DNA of 64,000 nt from Galbula dea (taxonomy: Eukaryota > Chordata > Aves > Piciformes > Galbulidae): contig VWZX01005703.1 of assembly GCA_013399015.1 (NCBI GenBank), positions 806,001 to 870,000 of the forward strand, in the 5' to 3' direction. The notes under the pieces are model-generated. The model did not search any database. It was not told where the DNA came from and saw only the letters and a program-made list of their open reading frames with translations. Every line of letters begins with the position of its first letter. Position 1 is the first letter of the stretch. Shown in pieces: positions 13,301 to 24,310 of this stretch. The position numbers and the translations under genes are program-made.

Positions 13301-16300
13301 ATCTCAAAAGAGAAACAAAAGCAGTTTGCAAGTGAAGGGTCACAGGATGCCCCTTTCAGTATCATTTCTACATCTTCTGTTCAGGTTGTTCTGCTCCAAG
13401 TGAGGTTCAGCTCTGACCCAAGCTCTTGTGCTGTCAGGGTATTTGTAGTGTTCTTCTCTCACACAGGCTCTCTGGAAGCTGATCTTTCACACCAGCACTG
13501 GGGAGAGCAATTGATGTGCTCTAGGTCCTTGCCACTGATTTTCACAGAACTTGTAAGAATGCTAAGGATTTCAGAACTCTTTTCTGCATCATGTAAGCTT
13601 GTTGAGGATATTAAGGATAAACAGACATGAAACTAAAGCCAAAACAACTCACTAACAAAAAAATACCTTTCCCAAATTAAATACAAAATATTGTGGGAAC
13701 ATTGCCATTTAGATTTCTGACACTTCTTGATGAGCATATCTAATTTTGGATGAAGGGGTCATTTCTTTGTTGTTTGTTCTACTCTACCCATCTTCAAACT
13801 ACCATGGAAAAAGCTTCTTCCTTTCCTTCTAGAAGGTATTTTCATAGCAGAAAATGATTCCATTCTTTGCTCCAAACTGTGTTCAAGTATGGTATAAATT
13901 CACCTTCCAGTGACCATACAGGCCACCATCATTGCTCTACTGAAACTACAAGAGCTGAGACTCAGATTGGTTTCTGAGGTGCATTGTCAGAACAGATTCA
14001 CTTGTAAAGAGGGAGAGTTAACAAACATTTATTAATAAATAACTGGGGAAAAAAAAATCTGCAGTTACTGGTCTGTTCACTTGCTACAGTGATTGATTAT
14101 GGACTTATGATAATAATAGTTCATCTTAAGCGTTTCCATGAGGACTTGTATCAGCTTTAATTAAAAGCTGATATGAAAAATCACTTGTTGAGATATGTTT
14201 GTTAACAAAACAGTGATAAATCACATGGTGGATTTAATTGGAGAGAATGTTCTGCTACACTTCATTCAGTTCTATTTATTTTCACACACAATGTATACAT
14301 GGAAAGCATTTTAAGTATGCCTCTGATAGAATGATTTAAGGAAAAAGAAGCCTCAGCCTGTGATTCAGTAGTGGCACTCAGACAATATGGGGTGATTGAA
14401 AGGACTCCAAGCAGTGCTGAGGAAGCACATCTAAAATAGAGCAGCACATTTTGAAGGATTATCATTTTAGCACAGAATTTAAAGAAAGGAAGTCTTCTGT
14501 TTAAACATTTGCATTTTAAGAAGTTTGAATACACCACTAGGTGTTTTGGATGAGGTTTTGTTGTTGATTTTCCCTATTGCTACTTCTATACTACCAACTC
14601 CAGGCTCTTGGAGCAGCTCCTGCTGCATGGGTGGGTTCACTTCAAGAGCCTTGGACTCACCTGAGTGGTACTAATGGGGCTGTCAGACAGCTTCTCTTGT
14701 AGGGAACAGCTTTTCCCCACTCAAAATATTGGTGGTAACAGACTGTGCAGCAGCTGGCCAGATGTTTTGAAGGTGTAAATTAGAAGGCAGATGATACAAA
14801 TGCAGAGCTGGGGCAGCACTGGAGGACAGGAGGAGCTCAGGCCTGTCTCTACTGCTCTTGGAAATCTTGTAGTGAGAAAAACTCCAGTTTCACTCCAAAA
14901 GGAGCTAATTTTTGACTCCTATAAAAGGCCTGGGAATTAATTAATGTGGCCAGCCATAGGCCTTGGAAAGCAGGGAGCCAAGTTAGTTGACAGTGTAGAC
15001 ATATTCTACATGAGTACAGGGGACTCTGGAGTGATCTCTTTTCCAAAACCCACTAAATTAGTCCATCAGGGACTGAGTCACCTGATGTCACTGGAAAGAT
15101 GGAAAACACTGCTTGCGGCAAGTCCATCCCCTCCAGGATACCTGGGCATCTAGGATCTGTCATTTTGTCTTTCTTTTTTTTTTCCATTTTATTCTGTTCT
15201 GAGACTGATACCCCCAAAATATTAATGAGAAGATGCACACTTGAATTAAGGTGGGTAAATAAACCTTTCCACATTGGGGAAGGATTGCTTTTGTGTTCAA
15301 TTTCTATTGCCAGAGCAATTAGCAGTGAGATGGCCTCCACTGAACAAACACTCATTTGGTAGAGGAATTGCAACAGTAAGCAGTATTACAAGAGCAGCAC
15401 TAAAGACTTCAAGAAATGTATCTGTTTGATTTACAGCTGCCATTATGACATTATGTAGTGGTTGGAAAGACATTCAGCAAAATGCTTGAGCAGAGTAAGA
15501 CAATGGCAAGAGATAAATCTACAATTTTGCATTTTGTGATTTTTTTCCATTATAGGCACTTCTAGAACATCCTAGCACTGTAATAGCCCACAAGTGCCAC
15601 CAGTCAACATGAGAGAGGACAGGGTGCCTTGCACTAGCTACAGTAGATCAAATTCATCTCATGATCCATACTGCTGGAATGAGTGGAGTTGTTTGGAATT
15701 ACTGGAAGGGGAGAACAAAAAAAGGAAGAGTCTGATTTAACTAGAACTCAGCTTGCTGACTGGCATGAAGGATTCATCAAGGCCTATAAATCCTTTTTCT
15801 GGATATCCTTACTTGTGTCCCCCCCAGTAGTCTTTCCTTTCTCCTGTTTCCATCTCTAGGTACCAAGGGGTCTCATGTTTCATGCATCTCCAGTTCCTCT
15901 GTGCCACTTCCCAGGAGCTGGCTTGGACAGGTGCTAAACTGACTCTGCCCCAGTGACTGGCTGGACTTTAGATGGTGCATTTCTCAGCTGTGAGTCAAAC
16001 ACATTCAGCAAGACTTTCCTTTTCAAGATACAATTTAGATCAAGTAATCTTTCTTTTCAGTCATGCTGCATCATAAAATTAGCCAATTACTCTTGTAAAT
16101 CTGTCAGGGATCTAAGTAATTATCTCATTTAGAACATTTAAAATAAAAATTCCACTCTCTCTTATGTGTTGCTTAGTGAAATTAGCCTGGGGGATACAGG
16201 CATGCTGCTGATGTCTATTCTATTGGGTGAGTTGGGTCAGCAGTCAAAAATGTCCATGGTCATCTTAAAATGAGTTTTCCTTTTCCTGCATTCATCCTCT

Positions 16301-16379
16301 TTCTGTTCCAGTTGCACCAAATAAGAAGATTATTGCCTAGAATCAAATTTCTGCCTTTGGGTACCTAGTGGAAGGATAC
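10346..16379. other. Non-genic DNA with AT-rich, palindrome-bearing part
   Basis: No exon recognised. The two overlapping opposite-strand open frames near 10500-10920 have no family resemblance. AT-rich parts at about 12900-13080 and 14080-14240 contain many TAATTA/ATTA words and may be conserved non-coding elements, which only an alignment would show. A T12-13 run is near 11940. Confidence 0.45.
14149..14173. repeat. Perfect inverted repeat, 10-bp arms, 5-nt loop
   Basis: TATCAGCTTT at 14149-14158 is the exact reverse complement of AAAGCTGATA at 14164-14173, with AATTA between. Confidence 0.85.
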
Positions 16380-16690
16380 AGGGAAGACAAAGCCAGAAGA
16401 CTCCTCAGAAGTGCACAATGAAAGGGCAAGAGGTAATGGACACAAACTGTAGGAAGTGGGATTTTGGAAGGACATGAATGAAAAGCTTTTTTTCCACATT
16501 GAGACTGGGGCAGCAGTGGGACAGGTGCCTGGACTCTTTGTGGAATCTCTGTCCTTGGAGATTTTCAGCACTCAGTTGATGAAAACCTCAAGCCACGTGA
16601 TCTGACTTTGAAATGAATCCTGCTTGAGGCAGAGATTGGACTAGAGACCTCCAAAGATCCCTTCCAACCTCAAGGCTTCTATAATTCTAA
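16380..16690 (+). mobile_element. CR1 LINE 3' fragment, sense, diverged
   Basis: Reads as the CR1 tail (GGCAAGAGGTAATGGACAC, then TTGGACTAGAGACCTCCA and CCCTTCCAACCTCAAG) and ends with a weathered TTCTATAATTCT terminal repeat. Confidence 0.85.
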
Positions 16691-17979
16691 CAAGCAGAGA
16701 CACAACTGTGTGATACAGTATTTCTAACAGCCTTGCCAAATAGAGGCAAAGCTGACTCAAGATAGATCACTTCCCCCTATCAAACCGAAAGCATGTGAAC
16801 AGGTCTCTGGTGCTGGGGTTGCAACAGCTCCTTCAGCATCAAGTGGATATAACTGAGGTGAAACTAATGTTGAATTTATTCAAACCCTGGGTAGAGCATC
16901 TCTCCAGTGACATTTTAGGCTTAAAAGCACTGTTCTTTTAAACTGCTCCAAAGTGAGGAAAAATGACTGAAAGAGTTTCAAACAAATTACACATGCAAGC
17001 ACATCTCTTATTCCTCCTCCCACCCCCTTGTGTTTTATCACTCAGAGAAGACAGCCCTGGGCTCAAAGCTCACTGCAAAACAAGCATCTGACATCACTGT
17101 GAGCTTGTCCTCAGCAGCAGAGCCTGCTGTTGCAGGAAGGTTGCTTTCTCTCCCCATCTCTCATGGAAACACCATGCCTAGCTCCACACTAGCATCCACA
17201 CATGTCTCAAAGCTTCCCTGTTTCTCACAGAGCAGATGTACCGGTTCCCAGCCAGTTCTACTCCAGAGAGTCCCTACACCTCCTTCCATCTGCTCCCCAG
17301 GCCTACTCAGGCAACAGACTGTTCAACCTTAGAATGATGATCTTGGCTTTGTGCCTACACAAAAAATTAAAGAAAAATTAAAACAAAACTTCAAAAGTCC
17401 TTCATTTCATCTACTTTTAGCATCTAGAATTAGCTTCTATCAAAAACCATGAACAGAAGACTAGGGATTTTTGATAAAAGTTTCAGCACAGAAAAATTTC
17501 AGAGCCATAAATGTTTCAAAGCTACCTTATGGATGTTTGTAGTTTCTAACAAGCTTCTATTATGGAAGGAATGCCTTCTGTAGGAACAGAAACAGGGCTG
17601 CTGGAAAGGCAGGATACAATTTCCATTGGAATTTTACCTTTGCCTTCCCCCAGTGAAAAATTACAATGCTTCTCCAAAACAGCACATTCCAATACCTTTG
17701 ATGGCTGGACAGACCTCAAGGTCTTCATTCAAATTAGATGAACATGTGAAGTAGGAACAGCCCTTGGGCACAAGACATTTTAAATCGAAATTTTAAATAC
17801 CTCTGAATTTTGAAAGAGATTCAAGGTTCAGGGACTGCCTGTTACAGAAGGGAAGAACTAAACTAATATCAGAGTCAAAATACAAGTTTGATATTATAGA
17901 AGATAAACACTCTTAACATCTCAATGTTTTAATTGCAGGTTAACTGTGAACTACAGACTGTCTGAAGTGGAAAGATTTC
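16691..17979. other. Non-genic spacer
   Basis: No gene or repeat recognised. An open stretch 17030-17332 shows no domain. Confidence 0.45.
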
Positions 17980-18053
17980 ACACAGAATCACAGAATAGCC
18001 AGAGTTGGAAGGGACCCATTCGGATCATCTAGTCCAACTCCTGTTTGGCCTTC
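17980..18053 (-). mobile_element. CR1 3'-end fragment, antisense
   Basis: Begins with the inverted terminal repeat ACAGAATCACAGAATAG followed by GTTGGAAGGGACCC and ATCATCTAGTCCAACTCC, the reverse complement of the CR1 3' end. Strongly 5'-truncated. Confidence 0.85.
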
Positions 18054-18979
18054 CTTTTTCTACAGAATCTCAATTAAAAATCTTTTTTACTTCCTCCATG
18101 TTCTCCTGAATTCCACTGTGCCTAATTTCAATTGAATGTGCTTGTTGTAATCAATTGTTTAATCCCTACTCCACGTTCCAGTCCAACACCATTTTGGTGA
18201 AGGTTTTCACGAAACAATCCTCTAATGCAAACTAAATCTCCCCACACACCTGGCTGAATGCTGGGGAAGCAGAGCCTCTGACAATTAGACATTGTTGTTA
18301 AACAGCATAACACTAATGAGAACAGTTGTTCAAGCAGACAGCATTGTTAGAGGGAAATGCACACCCCTAAAACCAGAGCAATCAAAAGAACTGACATTCA
18401 AAGATACGTAAGCAACAACTGTAACCTTATAGCCTCTTTCCTATTCATGCTGGGGTAAACAGATAATTGCTCATGCATAAACAGAAGAAGGGCTAAGGTC
18501 TTAGTAAATAAAGGATTAAACTTTGAGAGCATCCACAAACAACTGGAGAAAATAAAGAGACTGTAGACACTTCTTTAGAAGCAAGAACACAATCTAATGC
18601 TCTGATCTCCTGCACTTCAGAGCCCAGTTTTGTGAAGCCTTTATCATTGAGAAATAAAGATCTGCTAGGCTTTCTCCATCAGTCTGATATAAAACATGGG
18701 GAAAATAATTGGTAAAATGGTGACATCCAAACTAATCATCTCTTCTTAAGGCTTACTTGTGCCTCAAAGCCTGTGTGACCCAAGCTGATGCATGGGAGAT
18801 GTAGATATCTGTAACTTCTTTTCCCACTCAAAGTGTTTGCAGTTCATGTACTTCACTAAACTCACACGTTACTCCATTTCTGTGAATCTTTCTTTCTCAA
18901 CTCTTTTAGGCATGGATGGACTTCATGGACCATCAAAACTGTTGTTAATCAAAGTGAGCTGGGTGCCATTAAAAGGAGT
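18054..18979. other. Non-genic spacer
   Basis: Nothing recognised. Confidence 0.45.
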
Positions 18980-19121
18980 CGCTGTCCCTGGAGGTGTTTA
19001 AAAAACATACTGATGTGGTACTGAGTGACGTGGTTTAGTGGCGTGGTGGTGATAGGTTGACAGCTGGACTGGCTGATCTTAAAGGTCTTTTCCAGCCTTA
19101 ATAATTCTGTGATTCTGTGAT
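18980..19121 (+). mobile_element. CR1 3'-end fragment, sense
   Basis: Contains CCCTGGAGGTGTTTAAAAAA and the terminal repeat AATTCTGTGATTCTGTGAT at 19103-19121. Confidence 0.85.
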
Positions 19122-21714
19122 ACTTGAGAACAGAAGTTTTTCCAGACCTGTCTACTGCAGATTTTCTCATACCTTCTATTGAAATAGCCAGTATGGCCTG
19201 GATGGATCTAGTCTCTCCTGTTGGTACTCCTGGTTTTATCCGGCTGGTACTCCAAATTATGGAATTATCTCCAAAAGGTGGACTCAGAAACTTGCAGTAG
19301 TGTCTGGATCCGTTCATCCAACTCTGAGTCAAAGACATTTAACAAGACTGTTGAAGAACTTGCCCTTGTCCAGTGTAGTGGTGCAAATCCACAGTACAGA
19401 TGCCTTGTGTGTGATGGTAGCAAGAGGGAGGACTGACAAGATAGACAGGGCAGCAGCCACAGAAACCATGATTGTTTATAACATGAGCACATACACATGA
19501 CTCTAAGTAAAGGCCTGCAAACTAGGGCCAACTTCAGCCTATTTTTTAATCCAAACATTAACCATTTTCAGTTCTTGTGTAGTTTCTGCAGATCTCCATA
19601 GACCTCATTTTTCACCCAGCCTGGGTACAAAACCCAAACAACTTTGTAAGCTGCTGGACTGCAACTGATTCCAATCACAGCGTAACAGATGCAACTAGGC
19701 TTGAATTCCTGCAGGAGCTTGGGACAGACAGCCTTTTACATTGGCTCTCAGCAAATACCCAAACATTCCTTTTTTTAGCAGAAATACTCATAAGAAATTA
19801 GTTTCAAGATCTCAAGGGTGCATATCTGAGGCTCCAGAGACTATCTGTCCACACACAAGTATGTTATTCATGCCAGAGCTGCTCATCCAATCAAGGAACG
19901 GAAATGCTGCTACTGTTTGTGGTTCATTTACCCAAATGCTCCTGAATACTGCAACGGAAATTCAGAATAGTTGGGCCCACTAGGATGGTGCAAATATTCC
20001 AAAAATGCATGATAAAAATTTGAGCATTACACTAAAAATCCTGTGCTGCTTTCAGAGGGAGAAAAAAAAAAAAACAAAAGGAAAAGAAAACAGGAAAAAA
20101 AGCCTATGTTAAAAGGGTTCCTAAACACCTGGAACTGCTACTGGCCAAAGAAAATAACATGGGTTTGGATAAGTTGTGGATGAGGAGCTGTAAAAAGTTT
20201 TGCTAACTTATTATTTTGCTAATTCATTCTTGAGAATATTAATTAAGTCTTGTATTAAATTACATTTTAACTTCAATTAGCAAAAAAAAATATGCTATAA
20301 TATGGAGTAAAAGGCAATATTTTGTTTAAAGAGTCTTTTTTATTTATGGTTAGGAGAACAAGAGGCTTGGCTCTCCAAACACGCATCTGGAACAAAAAGA
20401 ATCCATGAATCATGAGCTCACCCTAGTGTTTTAAAGTAAGACTGCAGTGAGGAACTACCAACCCCTTCATGTTATCCTTTGCATTTTCATAAATCATTCT
20501 ACTGTTCTACCTTTCCCATACTAACCCAGAAATCACTTGCTTGAACTCTGATTTCTTTTGTTAGTAATTAACAATTGGGTACACTTCTGGATCTCCCATT
20601 TTCCACCAATGGGAACTACTCAAATGTTTTGCTGTGCATTTTGGCATCAGTTGATCAATTAAGGTCACAGCAGTAAATTACTGTTTGTTTGGCAGACTAT
20701 AAACATTGCAACATTTATCATGGAGGATCCATTGTTAGTGAAGATTTTACTCTATAGCTTCAGTCTAAGACACAACAGAACAAAGGAGAGAGGAAAAGAA
20801 AAGACAAGAGCTAAAAATCTGAAGCATTTCATGTGGGATTTATAAGAAATTCCCAATTCATTCATGACCTGGTTTTCAGAAGCTTCCCCATTTCCATAAG
20901 TACAGTCTGTATGCAGCTACATGCTGTCTTTCTAAGTTTTCCTCCTCTTCCTGCCTTTTCCATTTTATTTCCCAATAAAGCAATACATTTCAAGCACAGT
21001 TTGATTCCATCAGTGACAATGCACTCCTGCTTCAAGGAAAAAACAAAAAAACAGACACCTGCAAACAGACAAAGCAACCTCTTCAGTCTGCCTATGAAGA
21101 GGAGTAGAGAAAGGATCCTGGGGAGTGGGGTGACATACACTTCAATTTCAACAGAAGTGTGCAGCAGGCTGAAAAAGAGAAGAAAAGGTGAAAAACAAAG
21201 GAAGAAGGCAGCTAGTCTTTGAAAAGTACAAAACAAGCCTTTGAGAGCTACAGTAGGAAAAGCTTTTCAAGGAGAGATGTAAAACCTTCTGCAGTTTGCT
21301 CTGTGCCAAGAAAAAAAACAGCGAGGATGCTGACCACAGCAGGTGAATTCCTTAACAGTTAGAGGGTGGTTACTCATTTTAGGGGAAGAGAAGAGTATTT
21401 TGCAGCATGCAGAGCATTGCTCTCAAACAGTCACCCTGCCAAGATGGAGGGGGAACACTAATTTCCTTAAGACAGAACTGTGCTACAAAGACATGCAGTT
21501 TTGTATGTGGGGTAGCCCAGTATGTTAGGGAGTGTTTTAATTGTCTAGGGCTTAATGATGGTGATGAATGGGTAAGAAACAGGGGGAAGGGCAATAAGGC
21601 AGATTTTGTGGTGGGACTCTGTTATAGATAGGATAATAGATAGATAGTCTGACATAGATAGGATGAAGAGGCAACATATTTTATAAGCCTCACTATCCCT
21701 AGCCCTTATTCTCA
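19122..21714. other. Non-genic spacer with A-rich and GATA tracts
   Basis: A-rich tract at about 20059-20102 and GATA-type repeat at 21624-21660. The AT-rich part near 20200-20330 and 20640-20720 could be regulatory, but I see no proof. The opposite-strand open frames around 20833-21236 are low-complexity and not recognised. Confidence 0.45.
21624..21660. repeat. (GATA)n-type simple repeat
   Basis: Interrupted ATAGATAGGATAATAGATAG run just 5' of a CR1 copy. Confidence 0.75.
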
Positions 21715-22550
21715 TGGGGGCTGGAAGGAGGATCCAGAGGACTGCAAGCTTCTCAGTCTGAGCTCTGTGCTGGGGAAGGCTATGGAGCAGGTCATCTTGA
21801 GGGCCAGTATGCAGCATGTACAGGACAACCAGCATGAGTTTATGAAAGGCAGGTCCAGCTTGACCAACTTCATCTCTTTGTATGACAAGGTGATCCACTT
21901 AGTGGATGACAGAAAGGTGAGGGATGTTGTGTACTTGAACTTCAGTAAAGCCTGTAACATCATTTTCCATAGGATTCTCGTGGAGAAATTGGCTGCTTAT
22001 GGCTTGGATGGGCTTATGCTTCACTGGGTAACACACTGGCTGGATGGCTGAGCCCAAAGGGAGGTGATGAATGGAGCTAAATCCAGTTGGTGACTGGTCA
22101 CAAGTGGTCACAAAGCTGCCCTGTTAAAAAGGATCTGAAGATGTTGGTCAACGGCAGCTGAATATGAGCCAGCAGTGTGCCTACGTGACCAAGAAGGCCA
22201 AGAGCATCCTGGCTTGGATCAGCAAGAATGTGGTCAGCAGGACTAAGTCAGTGATCTTCCCCGCTCTGCACTCAGCACTGGTGAGGCCACACCTCAAATA
22301 CCATGTTCAGGTTTTGGACCATCACAACATGAAGGACACTGAGGTGCTGGAGTGTGTCTAAAGAAGGGCAATGAAGATGGTAAAGGACCTCGAGCACAGG
22401 TGGCATGAGGAGTGGCTGAGGGAACTGGGGTTGTTTAGTCTGGAGAAAAGGATGCTCAGAGAAGACCTTCTTGCTCTCTACAACTACCTGAAAAGAAGTT
22501 GTATGGAGGTGGGGGTTGATCTCCCAAGTAACTGATAGCTGATAGGAAAC
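21715..22550 (+). pseudogene. CR1 LINE ORF2 (reverse transcriptase) remnant
   Basis: Translates in part as the RT palm region of CR1 ORF2: HEFMKGRSSLTNFISLYDKV, then VVYLNFSKACN and LVEKLAAYGLDG. In intact elements the middle motif is YLDFSKAFD, so the conserved Asp is Asn here. It then jumps (deletion near 22110-22140) to the C-terminal block MSQQCAYVTKKAKSILAW and LVRPHLKYHVQVL, and on to LEKRMLRED in another frame. The YxDD region is missing. A dead, rearranged copy; it lacks the 3' terminal repeat. Confidence 0.88.
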
Positions 22551-24074
22551 TTGTCCACCCACAGCCTCTGTGTTCTCCCTCTTCTCCTGCTTTGTAAATG
22601 ATCAGACAACAAAAGATTTAAGAATCTCAGTGGACAACAGAACAGTTATCCAGTAAGACAGGATGAAATGAAAAGGGGAGAATACAAGAAAAATAAGCTA
22701 TCAGACCTGTAAAGGTTGCACAAAGAATGAGCAAGAAAGCCTACTGTTATCAGATGGTGTGTGAACACTCCAAGCACAGTCCCACTGTTAAATTGTATTG
22801 CTTCCATATTTCCAACAGGTTAATGATGAATGTTTGTTTAAAACCATTTTCCAAGCATTAAGGTAAGACTACTGCCTCTGACTCCTGCTGCTTAACATCT
22901 TGCACTAGCAAATAGTCCCAGAGATTTTGACTAAGTTTCTTTTCAACTATTTAGAATGGAATATTCAGAGGAGAATGACAACCTGATATTAGGAAGCTAA
23001 TAGCAGCACTGTACACAAAAGATAGACTTCATTACACACATGTGTATAGTTAACAGTGAAGTATGCTTCAGGATATCTAGCAGTCTCTTAACAGGGCTGA
23101 TGAAGAACAGGGCATCCATCACATTCCTATATGAAATATTACAACAATATTAGAAATTACACAGCTGCTTACTCTCAAGGCCTCAAATGCAATTATAAAC
23201 CTCAGTGGTTTGCTCAACTCATGTTGTTTCCTTTCTTTAGTGTGCTTCTAAAAGATTTCATTCTTATCTGTGTTTCATACCTATCCTATAACACGAAGCT
23301 GAGGTTCCCATTGAACCTGAGAAGCAAGACAAAAAGGTGGATGGAGTTCCAGATTGAAACAGTGCCCTAACTCACACTTCCTGAGTGATGTAAAGGATGA
23401 CATTGCTGTATTTCAAACTGCAGCTGGCATTTGTGATTTACAACTCTGAAATCTGCAGAACTGTACAGACCTTCAGAGAAACAGCCACAGCTACCATGAA
23501 GTACAGAAATAAAGGAGCTTTTCAAGTCCTATCTTTTGTTCCCAATTTTCCTCAAACTGATGGGGAGTAAAGAATGCTGAAAAAAAAATATCCCCAGTTC
23601 CAGGTCAGAATTTAAAGAAGTGGAAAGATAACCCACATGCAGAGAGCAGGAAAGCCATACAACAGGGCAGCTCAAAAGTAAACAAGACATTAGGAGGATA
23701 GAAATGAATCCAGACAGCACATTACAACAGATACTCAACTTAATAGTAGAAAGTTCTTTGAAAACATCAAAAGCAGGAGGCCAGCTAAGGGATCAACAGG
23801 ACTGCTTGTGAAGAGAGTGTATGAGGAACACTTGGGGGTTGGCAAAAACACTCACTAAATTTCTTGCACTGGTCTCTTCTGATGCAGACCTTGAGAAGAT
23901 TCTCACATCTCCAACATCCTGGAGATTGAATCAACTTCAACACACAAGAAATACTGGACAGAATTGATAATGCTAATAAAACACCAGAAGTAGGGAGCAT
24001 TCTCCCAAATGTGAACCAACAGCTGCTCTGTCAGAAGCCTCCAGCACTGCTAACACAACTCCCATCTACAAGAA
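22551..24074. other. Non-genic spacer
   Basis: No gene or repeat recognised. Confidence 0.45.
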
Positions 24075-24310
24075 GCACTCCAGAATGTGTCCTAGAAATA
24101 TAGACTCACGAGTGACCTCTTTGGCAGTGCCAGGAGTCCATAATATAGAAGAAATTTTGAGCACATGGACAATTACAGTCTATTTGGGAAGAATTGGTAC
24201 AGCTTCATAAAGGGCAATCCAGCCTCACTAGGCTGTTGGGCTTGTATTAGTGTTATCAGTCAGTTTGTGGGGAAAGGGAATCCCATGGACATTATATATT
24301 TGTATTTTAA
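24075..24310 (+). mobile_element. Ancient CR1-like reverse-transcriptase fragment, sense
   Basis: The block around GCTTCATAAAGGGCAATCC, CCTCACTAGGCTGTTGGG and GGGGAAAGGGAATCCCATGG, then ATTATATATTTGTATTTT, matches the CR1 'FIKGKSCLTNLLDF ... GKPMDVVYLDF' region. Much more diverged than the copies with intact terminal repeats. Confidence 0.6.

Noticed and set aside
20833..21236. Two opposite open frames of 124-129 codons
   Set aside because: The sequence is purine/pyrimidine-skewed, which keeps stops rare. No domain seen.
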